Source: Grammothele lineata (Eukaryota > Basidiomycota > Agaricomycetes > Polyporales > Polyporaceae). From it: a stretch of DNA of 64,000 nt. The notes below the pieces were generated by a model that was not told the DNA's origin, ran no database searches, and worked only from the letters and a program-made list of their open reading frames with translations. Positions 50,746 through 63,796 of this stretch are shown in pieces (position 1 is the first letter of the stretch; each line of letters opens with the position of its first letter). A program made the position numbers and the translations under genes. The stretch covers positions 992,001 to 1,056,000 of the forward strand of contig NDFF03000001.1 of the NCBI GenBank assembly GCA_002150815.3. Direction: 5' to 3'.

Positions 50746-53700
50746 ATGACAGCCACAACTATGCATTTTGGCCCTGAGTGGATGCGTACGAAGCAGGGCT
50801 CCTCGCGTCCTGCACCGTCCCCACCCCTCGCATCCTCCCCGGCGCCACCCGGAAACTCGACGTACTCTGCACTCGTCACACCTGCAACCGCGCCTCCGCA
50901 GGAGGGGCGCGACGTGGCTCACCCGTTCCGCTATTCGAAGGAAGAGATGCTCAGGATCTACAAGGAGGGCGGCGGCCGTGGCGGGCTCGGTCTCGAAGTC
51001 GAGCGCTGGGAGGGGATCGTCCGTGAGGTGGGCTACGACCCTGTCGGACTGAAGGAAATGGGCGAGGCGGAGAAGAAGGTGCGGAAAATTTGTTGCCCGC
51101 GGCGGGCCCGTGTGTGCTCCCGGGGGTCTCTGCTTGGGCCACACACTAACTGAAACTTGCTCCTCGCTCTGCATTGACGTCGATCCCGTCCTGTGCTTGT
51201 TGTGCCCGGGCCCGGATTTGAACTTGTTTCCCGCCCGCGCCTCTGGACAATCGGACGCAGATGTTCGCGGGCCCGCTGAACTCGGAAGTCCGCCGCCGCC
51301 AGTCGACGGATTTCTTATCGCCCCTCACCACGTCCGGCCTCGGCGAGCGTCCGAAGCTGGCACATCCGAGCCCTGGCGGCGCGAGCCCCATGCGCGAGCG
51401 GATCGGGAGCTTCATGGGCCGCAGAAGGGGCGATAGCACAGGTGCGTGCCTCGCCCAGCCTCGTGTGCGCGTCGTGTCTGGCCGTCCTCGATCTCATACG
51501 TCCCTTCCCGCGTTCTCATCCTCGCGCCGTCGCGCTGTCGGAACGCTATCTGTCTGCAGATCAAGCACCTCTCAGCCTTCCTCGCAAGCTGTCGCTGTCG
51601 AACATGCAGGGGGCCCTGGCGTCGCCGCGTGACGGTGCCTTGCCGTCGCCTCGTGTCCGGCCCGGGTTCGACGGCGTACTGAGTGATACGTGGTCGGCGA
51701 GGAGGAGGACGTCGGAGAATGTGCCCAAGCTAGGAGCGGGAGGGGCTAACAACAAACCGGATAGAGAAAATGATGGGGAGCTGAAGGATCCGGGCAATAT
51801 CAAAGAGGAAGAGGAAGATGCACTGCGTGCATCCGACCACACGAGGGAGACGTCGGGCAACTCCAACGGTAAGGCATCGAGCAGGGCTGGGAGTGGGCCT
51901 GGGGGAGAGGAGAGGGACAAGGGTGTGGGCCAGGTTAACGGACAGTTGGGAGGGACGTCGACCTCTGGGGAGGCGGCAGGACAGCCTGGGCAAGATACTG
52001 CACCCAACAATCCGCCTCCCGGTCTTGGCAACTTGGCTGATATTGAATGGTCGTATCTTGACCCACAAGGTCAAATACAAGGTGAGTATTCACTGGTGTC
52101 TTCATACAACGGATCACCTCACGAGAGCGGCATCCAGGTCCTTTCAAGGCGGAACTCATGCAGCGCTGGTATAACGAGGGTTACTTCAATGCTACACTGC
52201 CCATGAAGCGTACCCGCTTGGACTCTGACTTCACGCCTGTCGGAGAGCTTGTACGCCGCGCTGGGGATCAGCCAGTCTTCCTCTCGCCGCTGGTGCACAA
52301 CCCTCCGCCTGGCCTATCGCGACTGGATACCGTCGTGGATAGAGCTGTACCAGAGAGGAACCAGCACTCGCCCTACCAGCCCGTGCCTACGCGGTCTCTG
52401 CGCAGCACTACCCTGGATTCGTACCTGCAAAATGGCTCCACCGTCTCGGACTCGCCATCGTCGTCTTTCGGCGGTCGCTTCGTCAACGCCTCTCCAGATA
52501 TTGGTGCCCAGATCCCCTACGATCAGCCTGCCGAGTCTCGGATGCCTTTCGCTGCTAAGCCTGGTACCATCGGTACTCCCGGACAGCGGCGGGCAACCGT
52601 CACTGAATCAGCCGACACGACGATGGGGAACCGAGGATTTGGAGGGATTGGGCGTACGCCTGGTGTTGATGGTCTCGGCTTCGGGGGTAGGTGCTTCGGT
52701 CCATCGTAGAAGTATTTGTGCTCACCGCGCTCACATCAGGCTCTGAGAACTTGGACGCCTTCAATGCTGGAATCACGGGGCCCACGTTCGGCCAGAGGTT
52801 GCAGCAAGAGCCCGGTCCCATTAACGGCATGACGGGCTCATCTGCATTAAACGGTAATGACTACGGGCCCATCGGGGGAATGCACTCTAACCAGGGTACC
52901 CCTTCGCGCGTCCTCAACCACGACGCCTTCGGCAAGCCATCCTTGGATGATATAGCTACGGGCGGCGTCGGACTGGGCGGCTCTTTCTCTAACAACTCAT
53001 CCCCGTTCGTCACGCACGCTCAGGCGTTCCCTCCGACCCCTCTCTCGCAGTTTGCGAGCCAGGATAACCGCTCGTTACACTCCATGACGCCCATCTCCGA
53101 CCGCCAGCCGATGCCGTTCTCCCAGCAAGTTAACCAGCCCTTCACCCAGAACCCTGGTTTTGCCACATCGCCTTGGCATACACCTGAGCCAGTTGCCTTC
53201 CGCCGCCCTGGGCCTTTCGATGTTGAGCAACCGACTATAAGGAATACGTTTGTCGCCCAACCCGCTATCCCCTCGCAAGCCTTCCCGCGCATCCCGCAAG
53301 CTGTCGTTCCTAGCGACCAGTCACCCTGGCAGACTCATGCTCAGCCCGCTATGAACGAACCATGGGCGGCCCCGGCGAGTCTGACCGCTGCGAACTTGGG
53401 CCAACACGAGGCGCAACAGCGCCAGGCAGAGCTTCAGCAACAAGCCGCTAAAGCTGCTCCGGAGCCCGCGCCCGCGCCCGAGCCTGCCCCGCCCCCCGTC
53501 GAGGAGCCCCAGCCTGTAACCGTGCCGGCACCTCCCGCAGCACCGTCCGCGTCCTCTCCAACGGAATCCATCCCTCAAAAGGTGGCGCGTAAGCAGCCCG
53601 TACCGGCTGTCACGCCCGCACCCAAGGCTACTGCGCCTGCTCCGACCGCCCCAGCTCCAGCCATGAAGCCTCCTTCGCCCGTCCCACAGCCGGAGCCAGC

Positions 53701-54862
53701 GAAGGCGCCGTGGGCGATTGACGAGGACAAGAAGAAGCCGTCTAGCCTCAGCCTTCGCGATATCCAGGAGGCCGAGGCGAAGAAGCTGGAGGCGCGTAAG
53801 GCGGCTGAGCGAGAGAGGGAGCGTGTAGCGCGCGCGAGTTCGCAGTCGGACGACTTCCAGCCGGTCAAGACGTCGTGGGGCCTCCCGACATCGTTGGCTG
53901 GTGCCCATGCGAGCCCGGCTGCGAAGGAGGGTGCCACAGCGGGTTCGCCTGCACCGGCATCCGCGGCACCGGCGGTGTGGACCAACGCGGCGAAGGCGCC
54001 GGCTGCTGCGAAGAAGACGATGAAGGAGATCCAGGAGGAGGAAGAGCGCAGGAAGAAGACGGCGGCGAAGGAGAAGGAGTCGATGGCTGCTGCGGCGAGG
54101 CGTGCATACGCCGAGACCACGACTAAGGTCAGTGCGCTCACATCGACTACGATGGACACTTTGGCTGAGTGTATGTGTAGCCCGCGGCTGCCACTCCGCA
54201 GGTTGGAGGCGCATGGACGACGGTGGGTTCGAATGGCAAGTCGGCTGCTGCTGCTGTCGCTGCCGGTGTACGCCCTTCTGCGTCTCCTTCGAGCTCCACG
54301 GTCGCTGCGAAGCCGGCTGCTGCGGCTGCTGCCACACCCGCTGCGACGGCCTCTCGTCCATCGACGGCCGCTCAGGCGTCCCGTCCGGCTGCGGTCCCGA
54401 TGAAGGCCACGCCGTCCAAGGAGGAGACCGCTGTCGCGCCTGGTCCCTCTCTCGAGTTCCTCAAGTGGATGTCCGACTCCTTGAAGGGTCTGAACAACTC
54501 GGTCAATCGTGAGTATACTTCGCTCGTCTTTTGCTGCTTCTATTGCTAATCATCCGTATGCAGTCGAGGAGATCACCAACATGTTGCTGACCTTCCCTCT
54601 GGACCCCGACCCCACCACGATCGAGATCATCTCCGACCTCATCTACGCAAGCAGCACGACGCTCGACGGCCGCCGCTTCGCGTCCGAGTTCGTTGCACGC
54701 CGGAAGGCAGACGTGACGTCGCGGCCGAAGGGTGCCTCCGCGGCGGGCATGGCGAAGCAGCTGTCCATTGCGGACGTCGTAAAGACTCAGCCGAAGCCCG
54801 CACAGTCCGAATGGGGTGGGTTCAAGGTCGTGAACAAGAAGAAGAAAGGCGGCCGCGCGTAA
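50746..54862 (+). CDS. GYF-domain protein (Smy2/GIGYF type)
   Basis: Large, mostly disordered adaptor of about 1,150 residues, likely in mRNA repression, splicing or COPII-linked traffic. The N-terminus resembles GIGYF/Smy2 leaders (HFGPEWMRTKQG, HPFRYSKEEMLRIYKEG). After Ser/Asp/Glu-rich stretches comes the GYF domain: IEWSYLDPQGQIQGPF, then LMQRWYNEGYFNATLPMKR, with the conserved W, Y, DPxGxxQGPF, M..WY..GYF residues that bind Pro-rich PPG[F/I/L/M/V] peptides. The middle is Gln/Pro/Ala-rich. A Lys/Glu/Ala coiled coil (SLSLRDIQEAEAKKLEARKA, KKTMKEIQEEEERRKKTAAK) precedes a folded C-terminal region (LEFLKWMSDSLKGLNN, VEEITNMLLTFPLDPDPTTI) and a basic end KKKKGGRA. The GYF motif is interrupted by an intron between QIQG and PFKAEL. 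The start could also be the ATG at 50761. Confidence 0.92.
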
Positions 54863-55091
54863 ATGCGCCGATCCGCTCCAGGGATCTACTATGTTTCTGT
54901 CATGTCCGGTAAAGTAATGGTTGTTGTATAGTGGTCATGTCGTAATATCTTCGCGCCCCTTGCTGTGCCGCGCATACTATACACACCTCGCTGATGTCCA
55001 ACCCCACTCCGTACGATCTAGCAGTGCTATAACAATGTAATGAAGTGTACTCTCGCGCGCATACGAGTGTGAGGGGAGTGCAAGGACAGTA

Positions 55092-56681
55092 CTATGACGG
55101 ATTTCCCCCGGCAGGAGCGTTGGTGCTTGTTCCTGACATGCTACCAAGGTCAAACATGCCCATCATGTCGTCCACTTCGGCACCGGTGGATGAGGTGGCG
55201 AAGAAGTTACTATCGAGCGTCGACATGTCGAGTTCGTCGAAGTTTAACTGGCCAGAATCCAATGCACCAGAAGCCCCTTCACCCTGACCGGACGCAAAAC
55301 CGGCGAGGATGCCAGCCGGCGTCTTCTGCGCGTCTGAGGCTGGTGGCTGCATGCTCGGTCCAGCGACAGGACCTCCTCCGGCTGTTGCGCTTAGCGAGGC
55401 GAAAATGTCGTTGTCGCTCGTACCAGCAGATTCCACTGAGTGGAACGCGTTGCTAAACAGGTCTACGTCGATATGCTCTTCCTTCGGTTTGACGGAGGCG
55501 GAGTGCTCGCCGGTGCCTGTGTCTAGGGGACCTAGAGGGATGGGGCCGAGCATATGTCCGGCGCCGCCTCCGTTGCCATTCGAGCCCTCTGGGTTCCCTC
55601 CGAAGAAGCCCATGTCGATGTCCAAGTCGAGTTCAATGGGCTTGTCCGCGGAGCTTCCCAACGTGTGGGTCATGGGGACGGGCCCACTGGGGCCACTCAT
55701 GTCTATGTCATCGTCGATGGTGAGGTCGATGTCCACGGGGCGGTTCGCAGGGTCACCGAGTGCAGACAGCATGAGGTCCGGAGGCAACGAGGGTGCGCGC
55801 GCGGAGCGCGGCCCGAGCCCGACAGGAGAGGAGAAGCCGCTGCTGGGGATCATCATCTCGTCCGGGTTGATGCGTAGCGCGGACGCGGAGAGGTCGAGCT
55901 TGGGCGGGAACGCGGGGCGCGAGAGCGAGGAGAGAGAGATGGTGGATTGGCGGCGGACGGGTGTGACACCGACGCTGGTGCGCCGCACGCGGATCGTACC
56001 GTCTGGGAGGAGGTCGGGCTGCGTCGACTGGGAAGGCGAGCCGGGTGGGGTCGTGCCTGTGGGCACAGTAGGAGACGAGGGTTTCGGTATGGCGGCGGCA
56101 GCGGCCTCTTCCTCAGCTTTAATGCGGGCTTCTTCCCGCTCAAGGTCGCGCTGGAGGACGGTGATGGCGCGGAGCTGCTGAGGCTTAGTTGAAGGAACAG
56201 GTACGTCCATAGAAGGCACTCACCAGATGGGACTCCATAGCGTCGCAGAACTGGTCGTACTTGATAATGTCTCGGCGAAGAGACGTCGTCAAAGTGCGCG
56301 GGGGACGGGGGGAATACTGTTGTATACCCCTACATAAGAGTTGGGGTAAATTAGCGGTGGCCTAAGGCAGACTGGCACGTACATTCTCTTCACGTCTCCG
56401 TAGAAGGCGTAAAGTTGGCCTGTCTTGACCACCGCACTCTAAGCAGGAGCAGCAACTTAACTACTCGTAGAGATAATGCAATAACGCTTTTGACGGACCT
56501 GTAAGCATGAAGACAACGCCGACACTTCGCCTTCCAGAATGCGAAGTGGCGGCATGGGATCCGGGGGTGGCGGCATGGACGTGCTTGGGTTTGTCGTGTC
56601 CTTGGGCGGACCTGACGCTGCACTCGCATCTTTGGGAGCCGTCGACGATGCCTTACGTACTGGGCGAGGCTTCGGGGGCAT
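55092..56681 (-). CDS. uncharacterised acidic protein, possibly a Mediator tail (Med2-like) subunit
   Basis: Four exons (56499-56681, 56383-56438, 56224-56329, 55092-56177) give 476 residues; all phases agree. The N-terminus is Pro/Ser-rich (MPPKPRPVRKASSTAPKDAS). A conserved-looking helical block follows: PLRILEGEVSALSSCLQSA, VVKTGQLYAFYGDVKRMG, LRRDIIKYDQFCDAMESHL and LRAITVLQRDLEREEARI. The rest is low-complexity and acidic, rich in Ser, Pro, Gly and Asp (VDIDLTIDDDIDM, IELDLDIDMGFFGG), ending in a hydrophobic/acidic stretch (LNFDELDMSTLDSNFF). That arrangement, a short helical N-terminal block plus a long acidic tail, fits a transcription co-regulator and is reminiscent of fungal Med2. 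I do not recognise it with certainty, so the function is unassigned. VDIDLTID could be a SUMO-interaction motif. It is divergent from the UVRAG-like gene. Confidence 0.72.
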
Positions 56682-57003
56682 GGTAGCCGGCGTGTGCACA
56701 GACGAAACGCGTGAGGTGAGAGCGGTGGCCAAGAGCAGGTGGGCGGCGCGACGCGCGAGGCCGGGGAATCACGCGCGCCAAGGCGGCCATGAACTCTTGC
56801 ATCTCCGGCGACGTTCTCCTCCATCCACCTCGACGGCGGCGGCGACCTCGACCGACTCTGCGCTCGTTTTCTCTATTGGACGCCTCTCATTGCTAAATAA
56901 CTACCATATGCTTTTCTAGATATCCCTGCTTGCTCTCACAAGACCACTCTGACGTTCCGTCCCACCGCCCGGTCTGCCCACCCCCGCCCAACCTCGACAA
57001 AGC
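56682..57003. other. divergent intergenic region, acidic protein / UVRAG-like
   Basis: 322 bases between two divergent starts, holding both promoters. No TATA recognised. Confidence 0.45.
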
Positions 57004-60000
57004 ATGCAGACGTCGTTTCCATCCTGGAGTGTTAGCGATGCCGAGGCTACTTCTTACGCTGCGCCGTCTTTGCCTGTGAGTTCTCCGACATGCTCTACGA
57101 CAGACTAACCTCCGACGTCTGAGTGCAGCGCCGCATTCGACACATTACCTCCATCCAAGTCCGCAACCTGACTCCGTTTCCTGCCCGAGACGCGCTCGCC
57201 TCCGCCCTTACCAAGCCCTCAGAACAGTCACAATTCACTCCTTTTGGTCAACTGGCGGACGACCTCGATGTCACTGTCGGTCGGAAGCGCGGCCGGCGCA
57301 TATCCACAGCCAGCTCGTTGCACTCGGGTCCCAAAGGAGACGAAGATATCTCGTATGGGAGTTTGGAGCGTTCCGGAGAGCCAACTATGCGGCGGAGGAC
57401 GTCATCCAAAGCAAGTATTCCCATATCGACCTCCGTCGGCTCGTCCAGTTCCTTCATGTCCCGTAATCCATCCACACCGTCCGTCCCGCCTCCTACGCGG
57501 CCAACACATCGTTCTCGGACGCATTCTTCGGCTTCTTTCTCCTCCCAAAAGGCCACATCATTCTCCCCAGCGCTTTCAAACGGGTTAGGCACATCCAGTT
57601 CTTCCGTCTTCCCGGATCTCCTGAGGAACACATCCCAGAAAGGTTTGGAGAAGGTACTCAACTCGCGCCTGGTGGAAACATTCATCACGGTTACGCTACC
57701 CACAAGCACTAGTCACTCCGCCCCCGCTACCCATAGTCCTGTGGCTTCCCCTACTCCCTCCCGTCCTTCAAGCCCTTCGAGAACGACCAAAGAGCGCGCC
57801 ACAACGAAGCATACACTTGCTTCAAAGACTATATCGAGACGTGGGACTGTGGGCGCGGCCACTCCACCTCATCCTCCCGCGACTACACGACATGCGCCCT
57901 CCTCGTCCGTCTCTGTGATAGAGGGGCCTCACGGAAAGTCGGCTTCGGTTTCAATCACCAATGGCAAGCTACCAGCGGCACCACTAGCCGCCTCGCCTCG
58001 GAAGTCGCGATTCCAACCAGCCTCGCCGGCCATGACTGCAAGCTCTGGCTCAGCTTCAGCCGCACAAGCTAACAATAGTCCAGGCCTGTCACCGTCATCT
58101 TCTTCCGCGGAGGATGAAATACCAGTGCCTGATTACATGTCGTCTATCCACTGGCCGTCGACAAACCCAGTCTTTCAGCTCAGTCGATATGAATTCGCCT
58201 CTGGGGCAGACTTGAGCAGTACGAGGCTAAAGGTTGACGTATGGGGTCGAACGAGCCATGACGGGTCCAGTGTTCGACGATACGGGAGTTTCCACCGCCC
58301 TACTGTGGATGTCAAAGGGAAAGGGAAAGAGGCGCAGCAAGAAGAGGATGCCGAGTGGAAGACGTTGGAGTCTTGGGATGTTGCTCTCGGCGACTTGAAA
58401 TTGCTACCAGAAGATGTGAGCACGGCATGTAGACTTAATGATATCTGTACTCACACTTGCAATCGATATAGTTTGCTGCCAACTCCGCCCATGTGCCATT
58501 CAACACACTCCTGATCACCCTATCCACTGGCGAGACGTTGTATGCTCCGTCACGCTCACTTCGATCCGAACCCTCCTCGCGAGCACCGTCCCCTGAGGCT
58601 GGTTACAGCTCGGACCCAGAGGCGGATTTCTTACGGGTCAAAGGAACACCGGACTTTGGGCTGCAGACCCCTCAGCTACAGTCCAGCTTCGACACGATAC
58701 CGACGAGTCCCGCAGTGAGCGATTTTGATGGTTCGCACTCTCGGCGAAAGCGCACAGGGAAGTCGGCTAGCTATCAGGATCTTCTGAAGTACGTCATAGG
58801 CAATCACGCGAGTCGCTGTATGGCTAACTTGCCATCAGGCTGGTCAACCTGCAAGCGGTTATCCAAGATACGGAACAGTCACTGCGTAAAGTAGTTCGCC
58901 AAATTGATAGAGATGTCGTCTACAATGAGGCAAACATACTGGTGAGTAACAAGTCGCATGCGCCACGTGTTAATCTTCATACTTTGAACTCACGCCTTAT
59001 GCGCTGAAGGCCCGTGAGGCTTCCGAACGACAAGCCTGGGTCTCTGAGCTGAGTGAAGAACAAGCTCGGGTTCAACGGGACTCGGAAGATCGTAAGCGTA
59101 TACGCTAATCCAATGAACTTTGCACCGTTAACGCTCAACGAACAGTTCGAAGACGAATAGCTGCTCGACGGGATGATCTTCTGATGCGCCGGGAGTTGCT
59201 TGAAAAAGCCCGCCTTGTGCATCAAGAAGAATTGGAAGAGGAAGCGCAGGTGGACGAGACGATCCTACAGGAGCGGTATGCTTCAAAACTAGCGTCTATA
59301 TACCGCACGACTAAATGATATTCTTGCAGCGTTCGACTATCGTCCCTTCGCAGCCTTCTTCCCGTGATGCGGAGCAACCTCATTTCTATTGTATCTTTCA
59401 TATACCCCATAGACCTCGCGTCACCCCCGGATCTGCTCTTCTCCATATTGGATGTGCCTCTCCCTATCCCTGTGGCAACAACCGACCCTGCGCCGCCCCT
59501 GTCCCTGCCGGCGTTTAAGGATATAACCGAAGACAGCGTCGCGACCGCCCTAGGCTACTCCGCACAGGTGGTTCAACTGCTCGCAGCTTATCTTGGTCAC
59601 AGACTTGTGTATCCTGTGACATGTGTGGGCAGTCGGAGCATGATTAAGGACGGGATCTCCGCGATGGTAGGTCCCAGAAAGTGAGTCCATTTGCACATGG
59701 CGAGTGGGGTGTGGCTCTGACACGCTGCCGTGATTTGCCACAGCTTCCCACTGTTCTCGAAAGGTGTGGACACCTACCGATTCGAGTACGGTGTGTTCTT
59801 GCTGAACAAGGACATTGAGATGGCAAGCGCTCCATGCCTCGTGTGCGAATCATGCTGCTGACATACACGATACGCGCCATTAGCTCATGAGCGAGCGCAA
59901 TCTCCGCGCGCTGGACATGCGCCACACCCTACCGAACCTGAAGAATCTGCTGTTGACTCTCACGGACAACGAACAACGCAGCATACCGTAAGCCTACATC

Positions 60001-60771
60001 AGACGCTTTTGAATGCCGTCCGGTGTTCTGATCCACATGGCTTTCCGCGCGCACAGAGGACACCGCGTCGCTTCATCTTCGGTCTCCATTTCGTCCCTGC
60101 AGTCGCAGTCGCCGGTGCCTGCAGGGAGCGTGCCTTCTTCCGACCCGACGCCAGGTACTCCAGCAGAAGGCGGGGAACCCGCCGCCACCTCTGCCGACAA
60201 GCACGCCACTGCCGCTGCCCCAGCTGAGAACGGCACGGCGACCCCGAGCAGGAGCAGCACGCCCCCGGCGAGCGGCGCGACGACGCCGACGAAGGCGACG
60301 CAGCAGCGCAAATCCCGCGCGTTCCTCGACCTCGCGCCCCTCACGGGATTCCTGACGCTGCGCGGGCGCGGGGCGCAGAAGCCGCCTGCGCCTGCGCCTC
60401 CACCGGTAAAGGAGACGCCTGACGGCGACGTGGGCGCGCAGGGCTCGGCTGAGGGTGGTGCGACGGCGCGTGCCGCTGCCAATGGAAGCGCGTCGGCGGC
60501 GGCGGATGGGGCGTGCGAGGACGCCGAGGGCGCGGAGGACGAGGATGATTCGGACCGGCGGACGATCCGTGGTGGGGCTGCGAGCGGGACCGAGGACGAG
60601 GGGGTTGGGGAGGGCAAGGTCGCCGCTGCCGCGATGGCGAATGGGGACGCACGGCGGCGCGCAAAGGGCGGGCCCGCCCCCGCTGCTAATAGGGCGCACG
60701 GCCGGGAGAAGGGAACGGAGACCGGACCCGCCGTCGCGCAGACGTCGCCGCTGGCCATGCTGAGCTCATAG
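57004..60771 (+). CDS. UVRAG/Vps38/Atg14-like PI3K-complex subunit
   Basis: Likely subunit of the class III PI3-kinase complex acting in endosomal sorting and autophagy. Exon 1 (MQTSFPSWSVSDAEATSYAA) joins to RRIRHITSIQVRNLTPFPAR, a conserved UVRAG-family start. A long Ser/Thr/Pro-rich insert follows, then a C2-like segment (FQLSRYEFASGADLSSTRLK, VPFNTLLITLSTGETLYAPS). A coiled coil runs from LVNLQAVIQDTEQSLRKVVR to about LEEEAQVDETILQERVRLSS. The C-terminal membrane-binding domain contains ITEDSVATALGYSAQVVQLL, PVTCVGSRSMIKDGISAMVG, YRFEYGVFLLNKDIEMLMSE and MRHTLPNLKNLLLTL. After the last intron the tail is long, Ala/Pro/Gly-rich and disordered, ending LAMLSS. About 1,050 residues. UVRAG versus Vps38 naming is a matter of orthology I cannot settle. 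Confidence 0.9.
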
Positions 60772-63700
60772 CGCACGCTCCTCGCGCTTGCGTCATGCAG
60801 CGTCCAGCTGAGCTTCGAGATTGCGCTTCCTTCTTCGCGCTGTCTTCTCTCGCTTGCGCTGCGCGATGCAGAGGATTTTGCCGAGTCCGTCCGGCCTCCG
60901 TACGGTCGGACTCGGACGCCGGGGAACGCATTGTCGCTGCGTGTCGCCCGTCTGACTTTGTTTTTGGGTGCTTCGTGCTTCGCGTTCGCTCGCACGTGTA
61001 CGTACATACCATGCATTCTTTCTTTACACGCATATATGCGCGCAGCGCGTCCCTCGTGCACATCATGACGACTTTGGACGCGTCGTACATACACGGTCGG
61101 TACGTCGTCCTGTGCTTTGATGTGCCGTCTGTCGTACGACCTCGAGCTCCCCGAACGTACCAGCGTGCGACGCGATTAATCGAGCCCCGCCCGATCGCGA
61201 CAGTCCGGCTTTGGGTCTAGCGTCGGCGACCAAGAAGTGAACATTGAATCGTTGGAGCTGAAGAAGAAGCTCTATCTAATACTATCACGCTTACGCAGCG
61301 CGGGCTGTCAATCGGTCGCAAAAGCCTAAAACGAATCGCAATTTGCGAGAAGCCCCGCGCACGCGCGCGCGTAGGAGGATGTCGATGATATCCGGCGGGC
61401 CCGTGCGGGAGCACGCCGTTCACTGGAGGATACTTACGGGCGGGCACGCTTGAGTGGTGGGAAGAGATCATCCGTTTGTATGTATCATGCCATCTATCGC
61501 CAGCCGCGGACGCCTTGGAGGAAGGCTCAGGCTGGTTGTGGGGTTCGCAATATTTCTTGTTGGGTTCGCTGGAAGGTCGGGGTCATAGATATCGCCATAC
61601 GGGTTCTGTGGCTAGCTCCGGGCGCCTGTGTGGGGTTGCCTACGCAACTGCGCTACTAGGCCCGGTGTGTGGTGTTCCGTATAAGAGTTGTGTATTGACG
61701 GTTGTTTCTCCCAATCCTATGCCTTTCAATGATGGGTGTCCGGTGTATTGAATGCCTGCTTGCTGTAAACAAATGCTTGGTAACGGAAGCAGAGTCCGGA
61801 CGTTTCACCTGAAAGGTCGATTGAAGGCGGCATTAGCCAGCACCGCATCAATGAACGCGTCCGTACGTGCGGAAGAAAAAAAGGAGAGCCGAGATAGATA
61901 GATCTGGACGTCGTCGGGTGTCGGGCGTAGCTTCATGCGCCGATGGGCTCAGGGACGTCATGACGGGACGGCCGCGCGAGCGCGCGGAAGCAAACCTGGC
62001 GAGCTGCGCCAACTTGAAGAGAAAAATTTGGCTTGTCATGTCGGGCTTTCTTCCTGCCAGACGCTTGAGCAAAAGACGGTTCACAGCTGGGGTCCGACGT
62101 TTCCGTCAGCCGTGCTTCCGAGCAGAGAGAGAGAGGAGCCGGGAGCTCCATCGGAGAGCGTGGCACAGCGGGGAATCACGATTCGGACGTCCACAGACGT
62201 CTCCATGGAACGGGGCCAGCGTTCGACGGTGGAGCGGGGGCGCTGCCGCGCCCGCCTCAAAGGAGCCTTCCGCGGCGGCGGCGCAGGGAACCCGGAACCC
62301 GACTCCAGTGTCGTATGTATGTACTATGCACAGCGAGATGGCTTGGCAGTTGTCGGGGCTGCAGAACCACCACCACTTGTATGTACGAGATTGCGGCAGC
62401 GTCGGGGAGAAGGGTTCGTGGAAGGACTGTGCCTCGGCCGGTTGAGATGCTGGCTATGTTGGTAGCCGAGAGGGGCGCGGGAAGGGCCGGAGGAGGAGGA
62501 GGCGAGAGATGGGGAGAGAGGGGCGCGCCTGGGCACGGGCGACGCGTGCGGCGTGCGCTGCGCGCGGCCGGGCCACGGGGAGGCCGCTGAGATTCGCGAG
62601 GGGCGCGCCCTTCACGTGCCCGTCACACCGGCTAGTTCGCAGAGGGCGGTCCGGCGGAAGGCCTTTACGAGACCGCCTCCGCCAGAACTCGTGAGGCGTG
62701 CGGCGAGGGCAATTGTGCGGCGCGTCGTGCGCTCTCGTACGCGGCGCTCAGGCTGGACATGCGCACGCGCAGGCTGAGCTGAGGGCGGGTCGCGACGCTA
62801 AAGGTGGGGTCATTAAGCCTGCTGATCGGTCTGGGAGACAGCGCCGGCAAGGTGGGCAGCGCACTTTCGCTCGCGGACGTTGGGTATACAATTTCTACGC
62901 GGAGGGCGGAGAGACATCAATCGTCTAACGGCTCGACAGGGCTCGACGAGACTTTGCGGAACGCTCCGTAAAGTTCAAGCAACTGGCTAGTCCGACGAGA
63001 CACGCAAGGTGTTGCGTTGCAAATCTTGTTTGGCACGACGAGCGTGGTAGCGTACATAGGGCTTGGTGAATGGGACGAGAAAGGAGGCGGAAGGAGGCGG
63101 ATAGAGAGGCGGATAGCCGATTATGTGTAAAGGTGCCGACGGGCGCCTGCGGCTACCACGCTCGGGAATCGCCTTTTCGGGGAGCGGCGCGGGGACCGGG
63201 TCGTGGCGAGGAGAGCAGAGATGGGCCGGGGGAAAGGATGTGGGCAGCGGCGAGGCGGCGTTGGGCAGAGGAAAGGAAGGGAGAGGCGGAGAGAGGGCCG
63301 GCTAGAGAGAAAGGACGGCAAAAGTGAAGGGCTGATGGAGGTTTCAAGGGGCGTTAAGGGCTCGGCCGCGTTGGTAGTCGGAGGTTTAAAATCGGGGGTC
63401 TCTCCCGCCAGCGTGCATTTAGAGTTGCGTGCTCGTCTCTGCCCCAGTCGGACGCTCCTGTACACCGCTAATAGTCCTCGCTCCGCTCTCCTCATCCTCT
63501 TGCTATCAAAACTCGCCCCAGCGTGCGTCGTGCCCTCCCAGCTCCCCGCACACCCGCTCACGCCCGCCACCAGCAGTACTCCGATACATTGTACCAACAT
63601 AGTCGTTATAGACGGGCTAAAATTCAGCTGGCAGGCACGTCGCGCACCGCCGTCCCGCCCACGTCCTCCGCTCACCCGCTGCGCAGGATTCCCCTTGTGC

Positions 63701-63796
63701 AATTAGGCTTCTCTCGCTCACTACTCTAACCCTTCTGCTCTATCTGTTCTCGCTCGACCACTTCGGAGCAAAAGTATTCCCCGTCCTTCTTTCGTC
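60772..63796. other. gene-poor region
   Basis: About 3.0 kb without a supported gene. ORFs of up to about 190 codons occur on both strands but are Arg/Gly/Ala-rich, overlap each other and lack splice structure or motifs. About 62,450-63,330 is strongly purine-rich on the plus strand (GGAGGAGGAGG and AGAGAGAG runs), then flips to pyrimidine-rich before the next start. A CGCACGCGCGCGCG run lies near 61,355. No transposon ends, tRNA or rRNA were recognised. Confidence 0.5.

Noticed and set aside
53321..54361. 346-codon antisense ORF over the GYF gene
   Set aside because: An Arg/Leu/Ser-rich antisense shadow of the repetitive Ala/Pro/Glu coding region; the plus strand carries the conserved protein.
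61867..62465. ORFs of 192 and 176 codons in the gene-poor region
   Set aside because: Two overlapping frames with Arg-rich, low-information sequence, no introns and no motif; likely chance in GC-rich DNA.
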